This document shows, one piece after another, positions 1 through 9,828 of a stretch of DNA of 11,318 nt (positions within the stretch are counted from its first letter, which is position 1; every line of letters begins with the position of its first letter). The notes beneath the pieces are model-generated. The model worked only from the letters and a program-made list of their open reading frames with translations. It did no database searches and was not told where the DNA came from. The translations under genes were made by a program, and so were the position numbers. This DNA comes from Sphingomonadales bacterium (GTDB lineage: Bacteria; Pseudomonadota; Alphaproteobacteria; Sphingomonadales; Sphingomonadaceae), in contig JAAFIT010000038.1 in NCBI GenBank assembly GCA_013298745.1, forward strand, positions 1-11,318. The letters are read 5' to 3'.

Positions 1-34
1 GTGGTCTTGGTATCAGTCAAAAAACGTCCGATCT

Positions 35-631
35 TCAGTCTTGGGTCGTAAAGCGCCGGGTCCAGCCCGGATTTTCATTGCGTATCGCCGTCGCCGATTG
101 CGGGTTGGCGGGTGTATCGAGCACCACAATCGCCGGCGTTGGCCAGTCCGGCCAGTCGGCCGCGGTGCCGGCCGGGTGGCGCCAGCGCCGTGCCCAGGCC
201 ATCGCCGGAGACCGCATTGCCGAACCTGTGTAGCGCGGCCGCGCCAAAACGGCAATCGGCAGCCGATGGAGCAGATCGCGCCAGCGGTGCCAGCGGTGGA
301 GTTCGGGCAGGATATCGGCGCCCGCCAGCCAGATGAAGGCGGTTTTGGGGGTGCGCGCCTGCAACGCCGTGACGGTGTCGACGGCAAAGCGGGTGCCGAG
401 TTTTGCCTCGATCGCCGTCACCTCGATGCGTGGATGCCGCGCCACCGCGCGCGCCGACGCGAGCCGAACCGCCAGCGGCGCCATGCCGGCGGCGGACTTC
501 AGCGGGTTTTGCGGGCTGACCAGCCACCAGACTTCATCAAGCTGCAAGCGCCGCAGCGCCTCGATGCTGATATGGCGGTGGCCGGCATGCGCCGGATTGA
601 ACGAGCCACCCAATAGCCCGACACGCTTCAA
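35..631 (-). CDS. nadD: Nicotinate-nucleotide adenylyltransferase NadD
   Basis: This enzyme transfers AMP from ATP to nicotinate mononucleotide, giving nicotinic acid adenine dinucleotide, the penultimate step of NAD synthesis, in the cytosol. The 198-residue protein opens with the nucleotidyltransferase signature [10 protein letters not shown] (residues 9-18), has NPLK at 42-45, the GAD...HRWHRW stretch at about 104-117, and the late SATAIR motif (179-184) matching the family's ISxTxIR. Its length is close to that usual for NadD. The start is a TTG whose bases overlap the proA stop (TTGA, 4 bases), so translation is probably coupled to proA. No in-frame ATG gives a complete motif, and no strong ribosome binding site is visible. 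The tail after SATAIR (about 14 residues) is not recognised. Identity is secure; only the unusual start is uncertain. Confidence 0.95.
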   Translation of the reverse strand: MKRVGLLGGSFNPAHAGHRHISIEALRRLQLDEVWWLVSPQNPLKSAAGMAPLAVRLASARAVARHPRIEVTAIEAKLGTRFAVDTVTALQARTPKTAFIWLAGADILPELHRWHRWRDLLHRLPIAVLARPRYTGSAMRSPAMAWARRWRHPAGTAADWPDWPTPAIVVLDTPANPQSATAIRNENPGWTRRFTTQD

Positions 632-1905
632 GGCCGGATGTGCCCTGTGCCGGTGACAAGCGTCTTGTAAATCGTCAGCCCTTCGAGCCCGACGGGGCCG
701 CGCGCATGCAGCCGCCCGGTCGAAATGCCGATTTCGCCGCCGAAGCCGAACTCGCCGCCATCGGCATATTGCGTCGAGGCATTGTGCAGCACGATGGCGC
801 TGTCGACGCGGGCGAGGAAGGTCGCAGCCGCAGCGGCATCATCGGTGACAATCGCGTCAGTATGGTGCGAGCCGTGCGCAGCGATATGCGCGATGGCGCC
901 GTCAACGCCGTCAACGAACGTCGCGGACGCAATCGCGTCGAGATATTCGGTGTCCCAGTCGGCAGCGTCGGCCGCTGTCAGCCGCGCGTCGATCCCGGCC
1001 AGTTCCGGCGTCACCCGCACCTCGCAGCCGGCATCGAGCAATGCCTTGAGCACCCGCGCCGCGAGGTGAGGCGCGGCTCGATCGATCAGCAAGGTCTCCA
1101 TCGATCCGCAGACGCCGGTGCGCCGCAGCTTCGAATTCACGACGATATCGACCGCCATCTTCGGATCGGCGGCCTTGTCGACATAGACATGGTTGATGCC
1201 ATCCAGATGCGCCAGCACCGGCACGCGGGCCTCGGCCTGGACGCGCGCCACCAGCCCCTTGCCGCCGCGCGGGATGATGATGTCGATCACCCCGTGCGCG
1301 CCGAGCATTGCGCCCACGGCAGCACGGTCCGTGGTCGGCACCAACTGGATTGCGGTTTCGGGCAGCCCTGCTGCCTTCATCCCGGTAACGAGCGCTGCAT
1401 GGATGGCGCGGTTGCTGCGCGCCGCCTCCGAGCCACCGCGCAAGATGCAGGCATTGCCCGCCATCAGGCACAGCGCGCCGGCATCGGCAGTGACATTGGG
1501 GCGGCTTTCGTAAATGATGCCGATCACGCCGAGCGGCACGCGGACACGCGTAAACGCCAGGCCATCGGGCCGCTGCCAGCGCGTGATGGTCTCACCCACC
1601 GGATCGGGCAGCGCCGCGATGCTCGCAACCCCATCGGCCATCGCGGCAATCCGCGCCGGCGTCAGCAGCAGCCGGTCGAGCATCGCCGGCGACAGCCCGG
1701 CGGCGCGCGCGGCCTCCATATCCAGCGCATTGGCGGCTTCGATACCGGCGCTCGCCGCGTGCAACGCCGCCGCCGCCGCGCGCAGCGCCGCCGCCTTGGC
1801 CTCCGTCGGTGTCGCCGCCAGCACTGCTGCCGAGTCGCGTGCAGCCGCACCCATCGCGGCAATTAGCGCGTTGGCGTCAGGGCAGGCGGCGGCCGAAGTC
1901 ATCAT
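628..1905 (-). CDS. proA: Glutamate-5-semialdehyde dehydrogenase (gamma-glutamyl phosphate reductase) ProA
   Basis: ProA reduces gamma-glutamyl phosphate with NADPH to glutamate-5-semialdehyde, the second step of proline synthesis. The 425-residue protein has the usual family length. It shows the cofactor-domain stretch [14 protein letters not shown] (about 126-139), the LRGGSEA loop (155-161), IIPRGGKGL (about 210-218) and the catalytic cysteine C266 in [13 protein letters not shown]. The residues after that cysteine are Gly-Ser, where many homologues have Asn-Ala; I take this as lineage variation. The N-terminal 60 residues are very alanine-rich. Two adjacent ATG codons (1905 and 1902) lie behind an AAAGG element about 5 bases upstream of the first. 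The gene overlaps nadD at its end, suggesting co-transcription. Its usual partner proB lies about 2.5 kb away rather than adjacent. Confidence 0.97.
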   Translation of the reverse strand: MMTSAAACPDANALIAAMGAAARDSAAVLAATPTEAKAAALRAAAAALHAASAGIEAANALDMEAARAAGLSPAMLDRLLLTPARIAAMADGVASIAALPDPVGETITRWQRPDGLAFTRVRVPLGVIGIIYESRPNVTADAGALCLMAGNACILRGGSEAARSNRAIHAALVTGMKAAGLPETAIQLVPTTDRAAVGAMLGAHGVIDIIIPRGGKGLVARVQAEARVPVLAHLDGINHVYVDKAADPKMAVDIVVNSKLRRTGVCGSMETLLIDRAAPHLAARVLKALLDAGCEVRVTPELAGIDARLTAADAADWDTEYLDAIASATFVDGVDGAIAHIAAHGSHHTDAIVTDDAAAAATFLARVDSAIVLHNASTQYADGGEFGFGGEIGISTGRLHARGPVGLEGLTIYKTLVTGTGHIRP

Positions 1906-1958
1906 CGGCGCCTTTTGTCACAACGCTGTGCAAACGCAAAATGCCGGTAAGAAGGAGG

Positions 1959-1992
1959 GCCTCCGGCGGCTGGGGCAGCAGGCCCCAGACCC
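1959..1992 (+). repeat. GC-rich hairpin repeat, copy A
   Basis: A 34-base element made of an 11-base constant head (gcctccggcgg), a 7-bp perfect stem (1970-1976 with 1982-1988), a 5-base loop, a bulged A (1989) and ccc. The GG before the stem can pair with the CC after the bulge. It matches copy B (2053-2086, opposite strand) at 31 of 34 positions, and the differences are all in the loop. It lies 53 bases upstream of the proA start. It resembles repetitive extragenic palindromes. The number of copies in the genome cannot be known from this window. Confidence 0.75.
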
Positions 1993-2052
1993 TATTTCAT
2001 TGCATTTAACCCCAAAGTCGGTGCGATATTACCTGCGGACGGCGGCCAATTG
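1993..2052. other. AT-richer spacer between inverted hairpin repeats A and B
   Basis: This 60-base stretch is noticeably richer in A and T than its surroundings. With copies A and B at its ends it forms a 128-bp unit (1959-2086) with near-perfect 34-bp terminal inverted repeats. I see no ORF and no convincing promoter here. A TAATAT-like string on the minus strand (around 2024-2029) has no matching -35 element. Any proA promoter must lie in or near this unit, because the gene before it (2092-3213) is followed at once by a hairpin. Confidence 0.4.
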
Positions 2053-2086
2053 GGGTCTGGGGCCAACGGCCCCAGCCGCCGGAGGC
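2053..2086 (-). repeat. GC-rich hairpin repeat, copy B (possible terminator for the upstream synthase gene)
   Basis: Read on the minus strand this is the same 34-base element as copy A: an 11-base head, an 8-bp perfect stem (plus-strand 2068-2075 with 2057-2064), a GTT loop, a bulged A and ccc. It begins 5 bases after the stop of the synthase gene at 2092, so it may act as a transcript end or as 3' protection of the mRNA. It has no U-run, so it is not a classical intrinsic terminator. Confidence 0.75.
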
Positions 2087-2091
2087 AAATC

Positions 2092-3213
2092 TTACGCCGC
2101 CTTGCGCACGAACACCGTGCCGGCGGAATAGCCGGCGCCGAACGAGCAGATCACGCCGGTATCGCCGGGCTGGAGATCGTCGTTGTTGAGGTGGAACGCG
2201 ATGATCGATCCGGCCGACGAGGTGTTGGCATAGGTATCGAGCACCGTCGGACTTTCGTCCTCGCTGGCTTCATGGCCGAGCACGCGGCCGGCGATCAGCC
2301 GGTTCATCCCGGCATTGGCCTGATGCAGCCACAGCCGACGGATGTCGGTCGGCGCCAGCGCAAAGCGCTCCATCTGCTCGGCGATCATTTGCGACACCAT
2401 CGGGACGACTTCCTTGAAGACCTTGCGGCCTTCCTGGACGAACAGCTTGTCGCGCGCGCCGGTGGTTTCGGGCGTGGCACGGTTGAGAAAGCCGAAATTG
2501 TTGCGGATATTGTTCGAATACACGGTTTTGAGCTTGGTGCCGATCAGCTCCCAATGCTGCGCCGGTGCCACGTCCTTGGCTTCGACCAGAATGGCGGTCG
2601 CGACATCACCGAATATGAAATGGCTGTCGCGGTCGCGCCAATTCAGATGCCCCGAACAAATTTCCGGATTGACCACCAGCACCGATTTCGCATTGCCGGC
2701 GCGGATGAAATCGGCCGCGGTCTGGATGCCAAAGGTCGCCGACGAACAGGCGACATTCATGTCGAAACCAAAGCCGTCGATGCCGAGCGCGTCCTGTATC
2801 TCGATGGCGATCGCTGGGTAGGCGCGTTGCATGTTTGAGCACGCACAGATTACCGCATCGACATCACGCGCGTCACGGCCGGCGCGCGCCAGCGCATCCC
2901 TGGCTGCCGCCACGCCGATCTCGGCCAGCACCGATATCTGCTCATTGGGCCGTTCATCCCAGCGCGGCGCCATGATGGCGGGATCGAGAATCGGCGCCTT
3001 GGCCAGCACATAACGCGCGCGGATGCCGCTCGCCTTCTCGATGAATTCCACCGAGCTCGGCTCGAGCGCCGCGACCTCGCCCGCCGCGATCGCTGCCGCA
3101 TGCGCGGCATTGTGCTGCGTCACATAGGTGTTGAAGCTGTCGACCAGCTCGACATTCGAAATGCTGTCGCTGGGCGTGAACAGGCCGGTGGCCGAAATGA
3201 CAGGGATAGACAT
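2092..3213 (-). CDS. Beta-ketoacyl-ACP synthase III-like enzyme (PA3286/FabH-like, thiolase fold)
   Basis: A 373-residue thiolase-fold condensing enzyme. The Cys-His-Asn triad of the FabH class is visible: C156 in DMNVACSSATFG, H297 in LWLHQAN, N330 in YANTSSAGS, with a GAGYSAG glycine loop near the end (359-365). It is longer than housekeeping FabH (about 320 residues) and resembles, from memory, the longer FabH-like enzyme PA3286 of Pseudomonas, reported to condense medium-chain acyl-CoA from beta-oxidation with malonyl-ACP. That substrate is inference here. The ATG at 3213 has a GAAAG element about 6 bases upstream. The gene is divergent from the flavin oxidoreductase at 3344, so the 130 bases between must hold both promoters; none is clear. 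Hairpin copy B follows the stop. The class is certain, the exact substrate is not. Confidence 0.88.
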   Translation of the reverse strand: MSIPVISATGLFTPSDSISNVELVDSFNTYVTQHNAAHAAAIAAGEVAALEPSSVEFIEKASGIRARYVLAKAPILDPAIMAPRWDERPNEQISVLAEIGVAAARDALARAGRDARDVDAVICACSNMQRAYPAIAIEIQDALGIDGFGFDMNVACSSATFGIQTAADFIRAGNAKSVLVVNPEICSGHLNWRDRDSHFIFGDVATAILVEAKDVAPAQHWELIGTKLKTVYSNNIRNNFGFLNRATPETTGARDKLFVQEGRKVFKEVVPMVSQMIAEQMERFALAPTDIRRLWLHQANAGMNRLIAGRVLGHEASEDESPTVLDTYANTSSAGSIIAFHLNNDDLQPGDTGVICSFGAGYSAGTVFVRKAA

Positions 3214-3343
3214 GACCGCTTTCTAAATCGAAGCCGGGGAGGCGGCAATCCGCGATTCCGGGGGCGCTGACCCTGAATATGGATGGTGGCGCCCAGCGTC
3301 ATTCAGCGGCAACAACGGTGGCAACTCCTCGAAAGTGACCCCC

Positions 3344-4408
3344 ATGCCCAGCCTCTTCGACCCGATAACGATCGGCGCCATTCACGCCCCGAATCGCATC
3401 TTCATGGCGCCGCTGACGCGCATGCGGTCGAGCGACAGCCATGTCCCGACCGAATTGATGGCCGAGTATTACAGCCAGCGCGCCAGCGCCGGGCTGATCA
3501 TTTCCGAAGCGACCGGCATCAGCCGGATCGGGCTGGGCTGGCCACGCACGCCGGGGATCTGGACGGCGGAACAGACCGAAGCGTGGAAGCCGATCACCGC
3601 CGCCGTTCATGCCGCGGGTGGGCGCATCATGGCACAGTTGTGGCACATGGGCCGGCTGGCCCGCCCCGATACCATCGGTTCCGAATCGATATCGTCGTCG
3701 CCGGTCCGCGCGCCCTATGCGGTGCCGGACAAGAACCCCTATGGCACCCCGCGCGCTGCGACGCTCGACGATATCAAGCGAACGCTCGACGAATATGCCA
3801 ATGCGGCGCGCAACGCGATCGCCGCCGGGTTCGATGGCGTCCAGGTCCACAGCGCCAACGGCTATCTGATCGATCAGTTCCTGCGCAACGGCGTCAACGC
3901 GCGCGACGATGAGTATGGCGGCGCGCCGGAAAACCGTATCCGCCTAATGCGCGAAGTCATGGAGCGCGTTGTCGCCGAAGTCGGTGGCGATCGCGCCGCC
4001 ATTCGCCTGTCGCCCAATGGCGAATCGCAGGGCACCGATGACAGCGACCCGGAAAGCGTCTTCCTGCCGGCAGCGCGCGCGCTCGACAAGCTCGGCCTCG
4101 CCTTCCTCGAACTGCGCGAACTGACGCCCGATGGCACCTATGGCGCCACCAACGTGCCAAAGCTGAGCCCGAAGATCCGGCAGGTGTTTCGCGGTCCGCT
4201 GGTGCTCAACCAGGATTACACCCCCGAAACGGCGCAGGCCGACCTCGATTCGGGCGTCGCCGACGCGATTTCCTGGGGCCGGGCCTATATCGGCAACCCC
4301 GATCTCGTCGAACGCTTCCGCGACCGCGCGCCGCTCAACGCCGACAACCCGAAGACCTGGTATATCCGCGGGCCGGAGGGCTACACCGATTATCCCAAGC
4401 TCTCATAA
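3344..4408 (+). CDS. Old Yellow Enzyme-family NADH:flavin oxidoreductase (alkene reductase, NemA-like)
   Basis: A 354-residue FMN-dependent TIM-barrel ene-reductase. Such enzymes use NAD(P)H to reduce activated C=C bonds of enals, enones and maleimides, or nitro and nitrate-ester groups; the natural substrate cannot be read from sequence. Visible features are the N-terminal SLFDPITIGA and MAPLTR (21-26, with the FMN-modulating Thr25), AQLWHMGR (97-104), and the catalytic HSANGY (H169, N172, Y174), matching the His-Asn-Tyr set of classical OYE. An FMN-contact Arg221 lies in RLSPNG, and GRAYIGNPD lies at about 312-320. I chose the ATG at 3344 because MPSLFDP is the usual family start and GAAAG sits 8 bases upstream; an in-frame GTG at 3335 would add three residues. 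The gene ends two bases before hairpin copy C, opposite proB. It may detoxify electrophiles. Confidence 0.93.
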   Translation: MPSLFDPITIGAIHAPNRIFMAPLTRMRSSDSHVPTELMAEYYSQRASAGLIISEATGISRIGLGWPRTPGIWTAEQTEAWKPITAAVHAAGGRIMAQLWHMGRLARPDTIGSESISSSPVRAPYAVPDKNPYGTPRAATLDDIKRTLDEYANAARNAIAAGFDGVQVHSANGYLIDQFLRNGVNARDDEYGGAPENRIRLMREVMERVVAEVGGDRAAIRLSPNGESQGTDDSDPESVFLPAARALDKLGLAFLELRELTPDGTYGATNVPKLSPKIRQVFRGPLVLNQDYTPETAQADLDSGVADAISWGRAYIGNPDLVERFRDRAPLNADNPKTWYIRGPEGYTDYPKLS

Positions 4409-4410
4409 TC

Positions 4411-4444
4411 GGGTGCAGGGCCAAGGGCCCCGCCCGCCGGAGGC
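4411..4444 (-). repeat. GC-rich hairpin repeat, copy C (between convergent gene ends)
   Basis: This is the same 34-base design as copies A and B, matching copy B at 28 of 34 positions. Several of the differences are compensating changes that keep the 8-bp stem (now with one G-U pair), the 3-base loop and the bulged A. It fills the 42-base gap between the convergent stops of the flavin oxidoreductase (4408) and proB (4451). It may therefore serve as a bidirectional transcript end, although there is no U-run. Confidence 0.72.
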
Positions 4445-4450
4445 TCTTCG

Positions 4451-6687
<2,237 letters not shown>

Positions 6688-6975
6688 TTATTCAGCGGCA
6701 ATCGCCATTTCAGCCGTGACCGGTGCCGGATCGACGCTGACGTACTTGCGGCCGAGCTTGCCTTCGTGGAACACGACGACGCCATCCGAGGTGGCGAACA
6801 GCGTGTGATCCTTGCCCAGGCCGACGTTGCGGCCGGGGTGAACCTTGGTGCCGCGCTGGCGGATGATGATGGTGCCGGCGAGCAGTTCCTGCCCACCGAA
6901 GCGCTTCACGCCAAGACGGCGACCGATCGAATCACGACCGTTGCGCGAACTACCGCCTGCTTTCTTATGTGCCAT
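6688..6975 (-). CDS. rpmA: 50S ribosomal protein L27
   Basis: L27 is a large-subunit protein whose N-terminal tail reaches towards the peptidyl transferase centre. The 95-residue protein begins [16 protein letters not shown] and contains [21 protein letters not shown] and [14 protein letters not shown], all hallmark L27 stretches. It lacks the cleaved N-terminal extension found in Firmicutes. It is about 10 residues longer than the E. coli protein because of an acidic/alanine-rich tail. The gene starts 6 bases after the rplU stop, and its ribosome binding site (AAGAG) overlaps that stop codon, so the two are translationally linked. A strong terminator follows. Confidence 0.99.
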   Translation of the reverse strand: MAHKKAGGSSRNGRDSIGRRLGVKRFGGQELLAGTIIIRQRGTKVHPGRNVGLGKDHTLFATSDGVVVFHEGKLGRKYVSVDPAPVTAEMAIAAE

Positions 6976-6981
6976 TGTCTC

Positions 6982-7269
6982 TTACCCGACCGAAGTGATT
7001 TTCAGGACGGTCAGCTGCTGGCGATGACCGTTCTTGCGACGATAATTGTGGCGACGACGCTTCTTGAAGATGATGACCTTGTCACCCTTCGTCTGCGCAA
7101 CGATTTCGGCGGTGACAGCGCCACCGGTCTTCACCGTGCCGGCTTCGCCCGACATCAGGGTTTCGAGCGTGACGCTCGTGCCGGCTTCGCCCTCGATCTT
7201 TTCGACGAGGATCTTGTCATCGGTGGCGACCCGATATTGTTTGCCGCCGGTGCGCACAACTGCGAACAT
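6982..7269 (-). CDS. rplU: 50S ribosomal protein L21
   Basis: L21 is a large-subunit protein that binds 23S rRNA. The 95-residue protein begins [14 protein letters not shown] and carries the C-terminal basic L21 signature [15 protein letters not shown] followed by LTVLKI. It is slightly shorter than the E. coli protein (103). The ATG at 7269 has AAGG about 8 bases upstream. It is the first gene of the minus-strand rplU-rpmA-(obgE-proB) array, with a candidate promoter at 7338-7366 and a leader of about 60 bases. Confidence 0.99.
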   Translation of the reverse strand: MFAVVRTGGKQYRVATDDKILVEKIEGEAGTSVTLETLMSGEAGTVKTGGAVTAEIVAQTKGDKVIIFKKRRRHNYRRKNGHRQQLTVLKITSVG

Positions 7270-7302
7270 CGCTTGTACCTTGGAATCAAATCATGAAAGC
7301 GA

Positions 7303-7321
7303 CGGGACTCGGAAAGCCCCG
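7303..7321 (-). promoter_or_regulatory. Small hairpin in the rplU leader
   Basis: On the minus strand the leader can form a 6-bp stem with one G-U pair (7316-7321 with 7303-7308) and a 7-base loop, about 34 bases before the rplU start. It could be part of ribosomal-protein feedback control, or simply a chance GC-rich hairpin. It does not match any leader motif I can name. Confidence 0.25.
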
Positions 7322-7337
7322 CCGATGCGAAGGGGAG

Positions 7338-7366
7338 CGCCTAATCGAAGGCGCTGGTGCTGTCAA
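7338..7366 (-). promoter_or_regulatory. Candidate housekeeping promoter for rplU-rpmA
   Basis: On the minus strand there is a perfect -35 hexamer TTGACA (7361-7366), then a 17-base spacer, then TAGGCG (7338-7343) as a weak -10. The distance to the rplU start (about 70 bases) is plausible. The -35 match and spacing support it; the -10 is poor, so the exact start point is uncertain. Confidence 0.5.
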
Positions 7367-7428
7367 CCAAAACGCCAAAGTTTGCGCCCCCTCTCGTCAG
7401 GCCCGCAGCCGCTGGCTACAACGGGTGC

Positions 7429-7806
7429 ATGGCCGATCTGTCCAGTCCCGCATCTCCCGCGCCGCGCCGCCGCCGGCTGCTGTTGCTCGGCGTCGGTATC
7501 GGCCTGGTCTTTGCGGCGCTGGTGATGCTGTGGCGCCGCGACATCGATGCGCCGACCGCCGCGCGCATCGCCGATCGCCTGCAGGTCCAGTACACCAACG
7601 GCAGCGGCGAACCCTCACGCAATTTCGCTGCCCGCGAGGATGCCCGCTGGGCCGATGGCTGGGAATTCCGCTGGCGCTATCGTCCGTGTCCGGAACGCGC
7701 GTCTTTGCGAATTTGGATCAGCCGTGATGGCCGGCGGGCGAGCTATGCCGAATTGCCGGAATGCGACCCGGCCACCGGCGTCGGGCGGCTGCCGCTAAAG
7801 GTTTAG
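7429..7806 (+). CDS. Small single-pass membrane protein of unknown function
   Basis: This 125-residue protein is not recognised as a named family. It has a Pro/Ser-rich N-terminus, an RRRR cluster (13-16), one hydrophobic helix (about 17-35) and then a soluble domain of about 90 residues. The basic cluster before the helix suggests the N-terminus is inside and the domain faces the periplasm. That domain has an aromatic/Arg-rich stretch WEFRWRYRPCP (78-88), RIWISRDGRRASYAELPECDP (94-114) and two cysteines (C87, C112) that could form a disulfide. Coding character is supported by the high-GC codon pattern of its neighbours. The ATG at 7429 is chosen because the helix then sits near the N-terminus; an in-frame ATG at 7357 would extend it into the rplU promoter region. 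No good ribosome binding site is visible. It is divergent from rplU. Confidence 0.7.
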   Translation: MADLSSPASPAPRRRRLLLLGVGIGLVFAALVMLWRRDIDAPTAARIADRLQVQYTNGSGEPSRNFAAREDARWADGWEFRWRYRPCPERASLRIWISRDGRRASYAELPECDPATGVGRLPLKV

Positions 7807-7975
7807 TGGCTGAAACCTGACGCTCGGTACTCTGGATGCAGAGGTTGCTCTCGCCAACCTGCAGACACTCACAAATGGGCAAAGTCGGACAGAAGGCGCC
7901 AGCCTGTTTGTTCCTTTCGCCTTTTCGGTCGTCCTTGTATGCCAACACAGGGCAGAAGTCGCGATACTCATAATC

Positions 7976-7981
7976 AGGGGA
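7976..7981 (+). promoter_or_regulatory. Ribosome binding site deciding the cupin start
   Basis: AGGGGA lies 5 bases before the ATG at 7987 and fixes that start over the in-frame ATG at 7939, which has no such element. Confidence 0.7.
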
Positions 7982-7986
7982 AGACG

Positions 7987-8361
7987 ATGATTACCGGCAA
8001 AATCCAGGTGGTGAATCCGTCTGAAATCGAATGGACAGAAATGCTGCTGGAGCAAATCGGGCGACCATTTTACGTCAGGCCGTTACTCGATGAGCCGGAA
8101 ACCGGCATGAGCGTGGTGATGCTCCGGTATCCAGCCGGCTTCACAAACCCTCACCACACGCATCCTTGCGGTCATGGAATGTACGTCCTTGAGGGCAAGC
8201 TCGTAACTCACCGTGGTGAATTCGGCCCCGGAACGTTTGTATGGTTTCCCGAAGGCGAACCAATGCAACACGGCGCATCGTCAGATGGAGACATGGTAGC
8301 GCTGTTCATCACAAACAAGCCGTTCAGCATTGATTATGTGGCGGGCAGCTCTGAAGACTGA
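7987..8361 (+). CDS. Small single-domain cupin protein
   Basis: A 124-residue protein with one cupin (double-stranded beta-helix) domain. Motif 1 reads PHHTHPCGHGMYVLEGKL (55-72), giving H57 and H59, with H63 where many cupins have Glu. Motif 2 reads GTFVWFPEGEPMQHGA (82-97), giving H95. The domain therefore could bind a metal through four histidines. Related small cupins include dioxygenase-like and ChrR-like proteins, but the substrate or sensing role cannot be told. The start at 7987 is set by a strong ribosome binding site (AGGGGA). Base composition is clearly lower in GC than neighbouring genes and codons ending in A or T are frequent, so it looks horizontally acquired. No partner gene lies beside it in the islet. 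Confidence 0.88.
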   Translation: MITGKIQVVNPSEIEWTEMLLEQIGRPFYVRPLLDEPETGMSVVMLRYPAGFTNPHHTHPCGHGMYVLEGKLVTHRGEFGPGTFVWFPEGEPMQHGASSDGDMVALFITNKPFSIDYVAGSSED

Positions 8362-8460
8362 TCGCCTTTTCATTCGATTGAGAGACGTCCGTTCTCCACC
8401 AATTGCGGTCAATCGTAATACCATCACGGTCGGCCGCCAGCGTCAGACGAAATCCACTCG

Positions 8461-9827
<1,367 letters not shown>

Positions 9828-9828
<1 letters not shown>

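Larger units (their letters stand above)
7805..8458. other. Low-GC islet, probably acquired DNA, with partial inverted repeats at its edges
   Basis: By hand count positions 7801-8400 are about 53% GC, while lines on either side (7441-7500, 8521-8580) are about 72-75%. The drop begins right after one stop codon (7806) and ends right before another (8461-8463). The edges carry a partial inverted repeat: 7805-7824 matches the complement of 8439-8458 at 14 of 20 positions, including a perfect 8-mer (7817-7824 with 8439-8446). Only the cupin gene is recognisable inside; 7807-7986 and 8362-8460 hold no gene I can support. No transposase or integrase is present. Confidence 0.45.

Noticed and set aside
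1..37. T-run on the minus strand (18-23) just after nadD as a terminator
   Set aside because: I could not find a convincing stem before it, and the following gene lies outside the window.
277..283. Unusual G4 motif (TKSD) and ProA active-site context (VCGS) as signs of lost function
   Set aside because: All other motifs of both enzymes are intact, and such substitutions fit lineage variation.
1662..1862. Repetitive gcc/gcg tract in the proA 5' region as a tandem repeat
   Set aside because: It encodes the alanine-rich N-terminal helix of ProA and has no fixed repeat unit.
640..1866. Open frame of 408 codons on the plus strand opposite proA
   Set aside because: It is an antisense shadow of proA, rich in Arg, His and Gln, with no recognisable domain.
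3214..3343. Divergent promoters between the synthase and the ene-reductase
   Set aside because: Only weak hexamers are present (for example TTGCCG with TTAGAA on the minus strand, 16-base spacer); not strong enough to call.
7799..7818. Six-bp stem across the stop of the one-helix protein gene as a terminator
   Set aside because: The stem is short, has no U-run, and it overlaps the possible islet end repeat.
7963..7974. gatactcataat as a -10 box for the cupin gene
   Set aside because: There is no matching -35 at a suitable distance, and transcription would start within the ribosome binding site.
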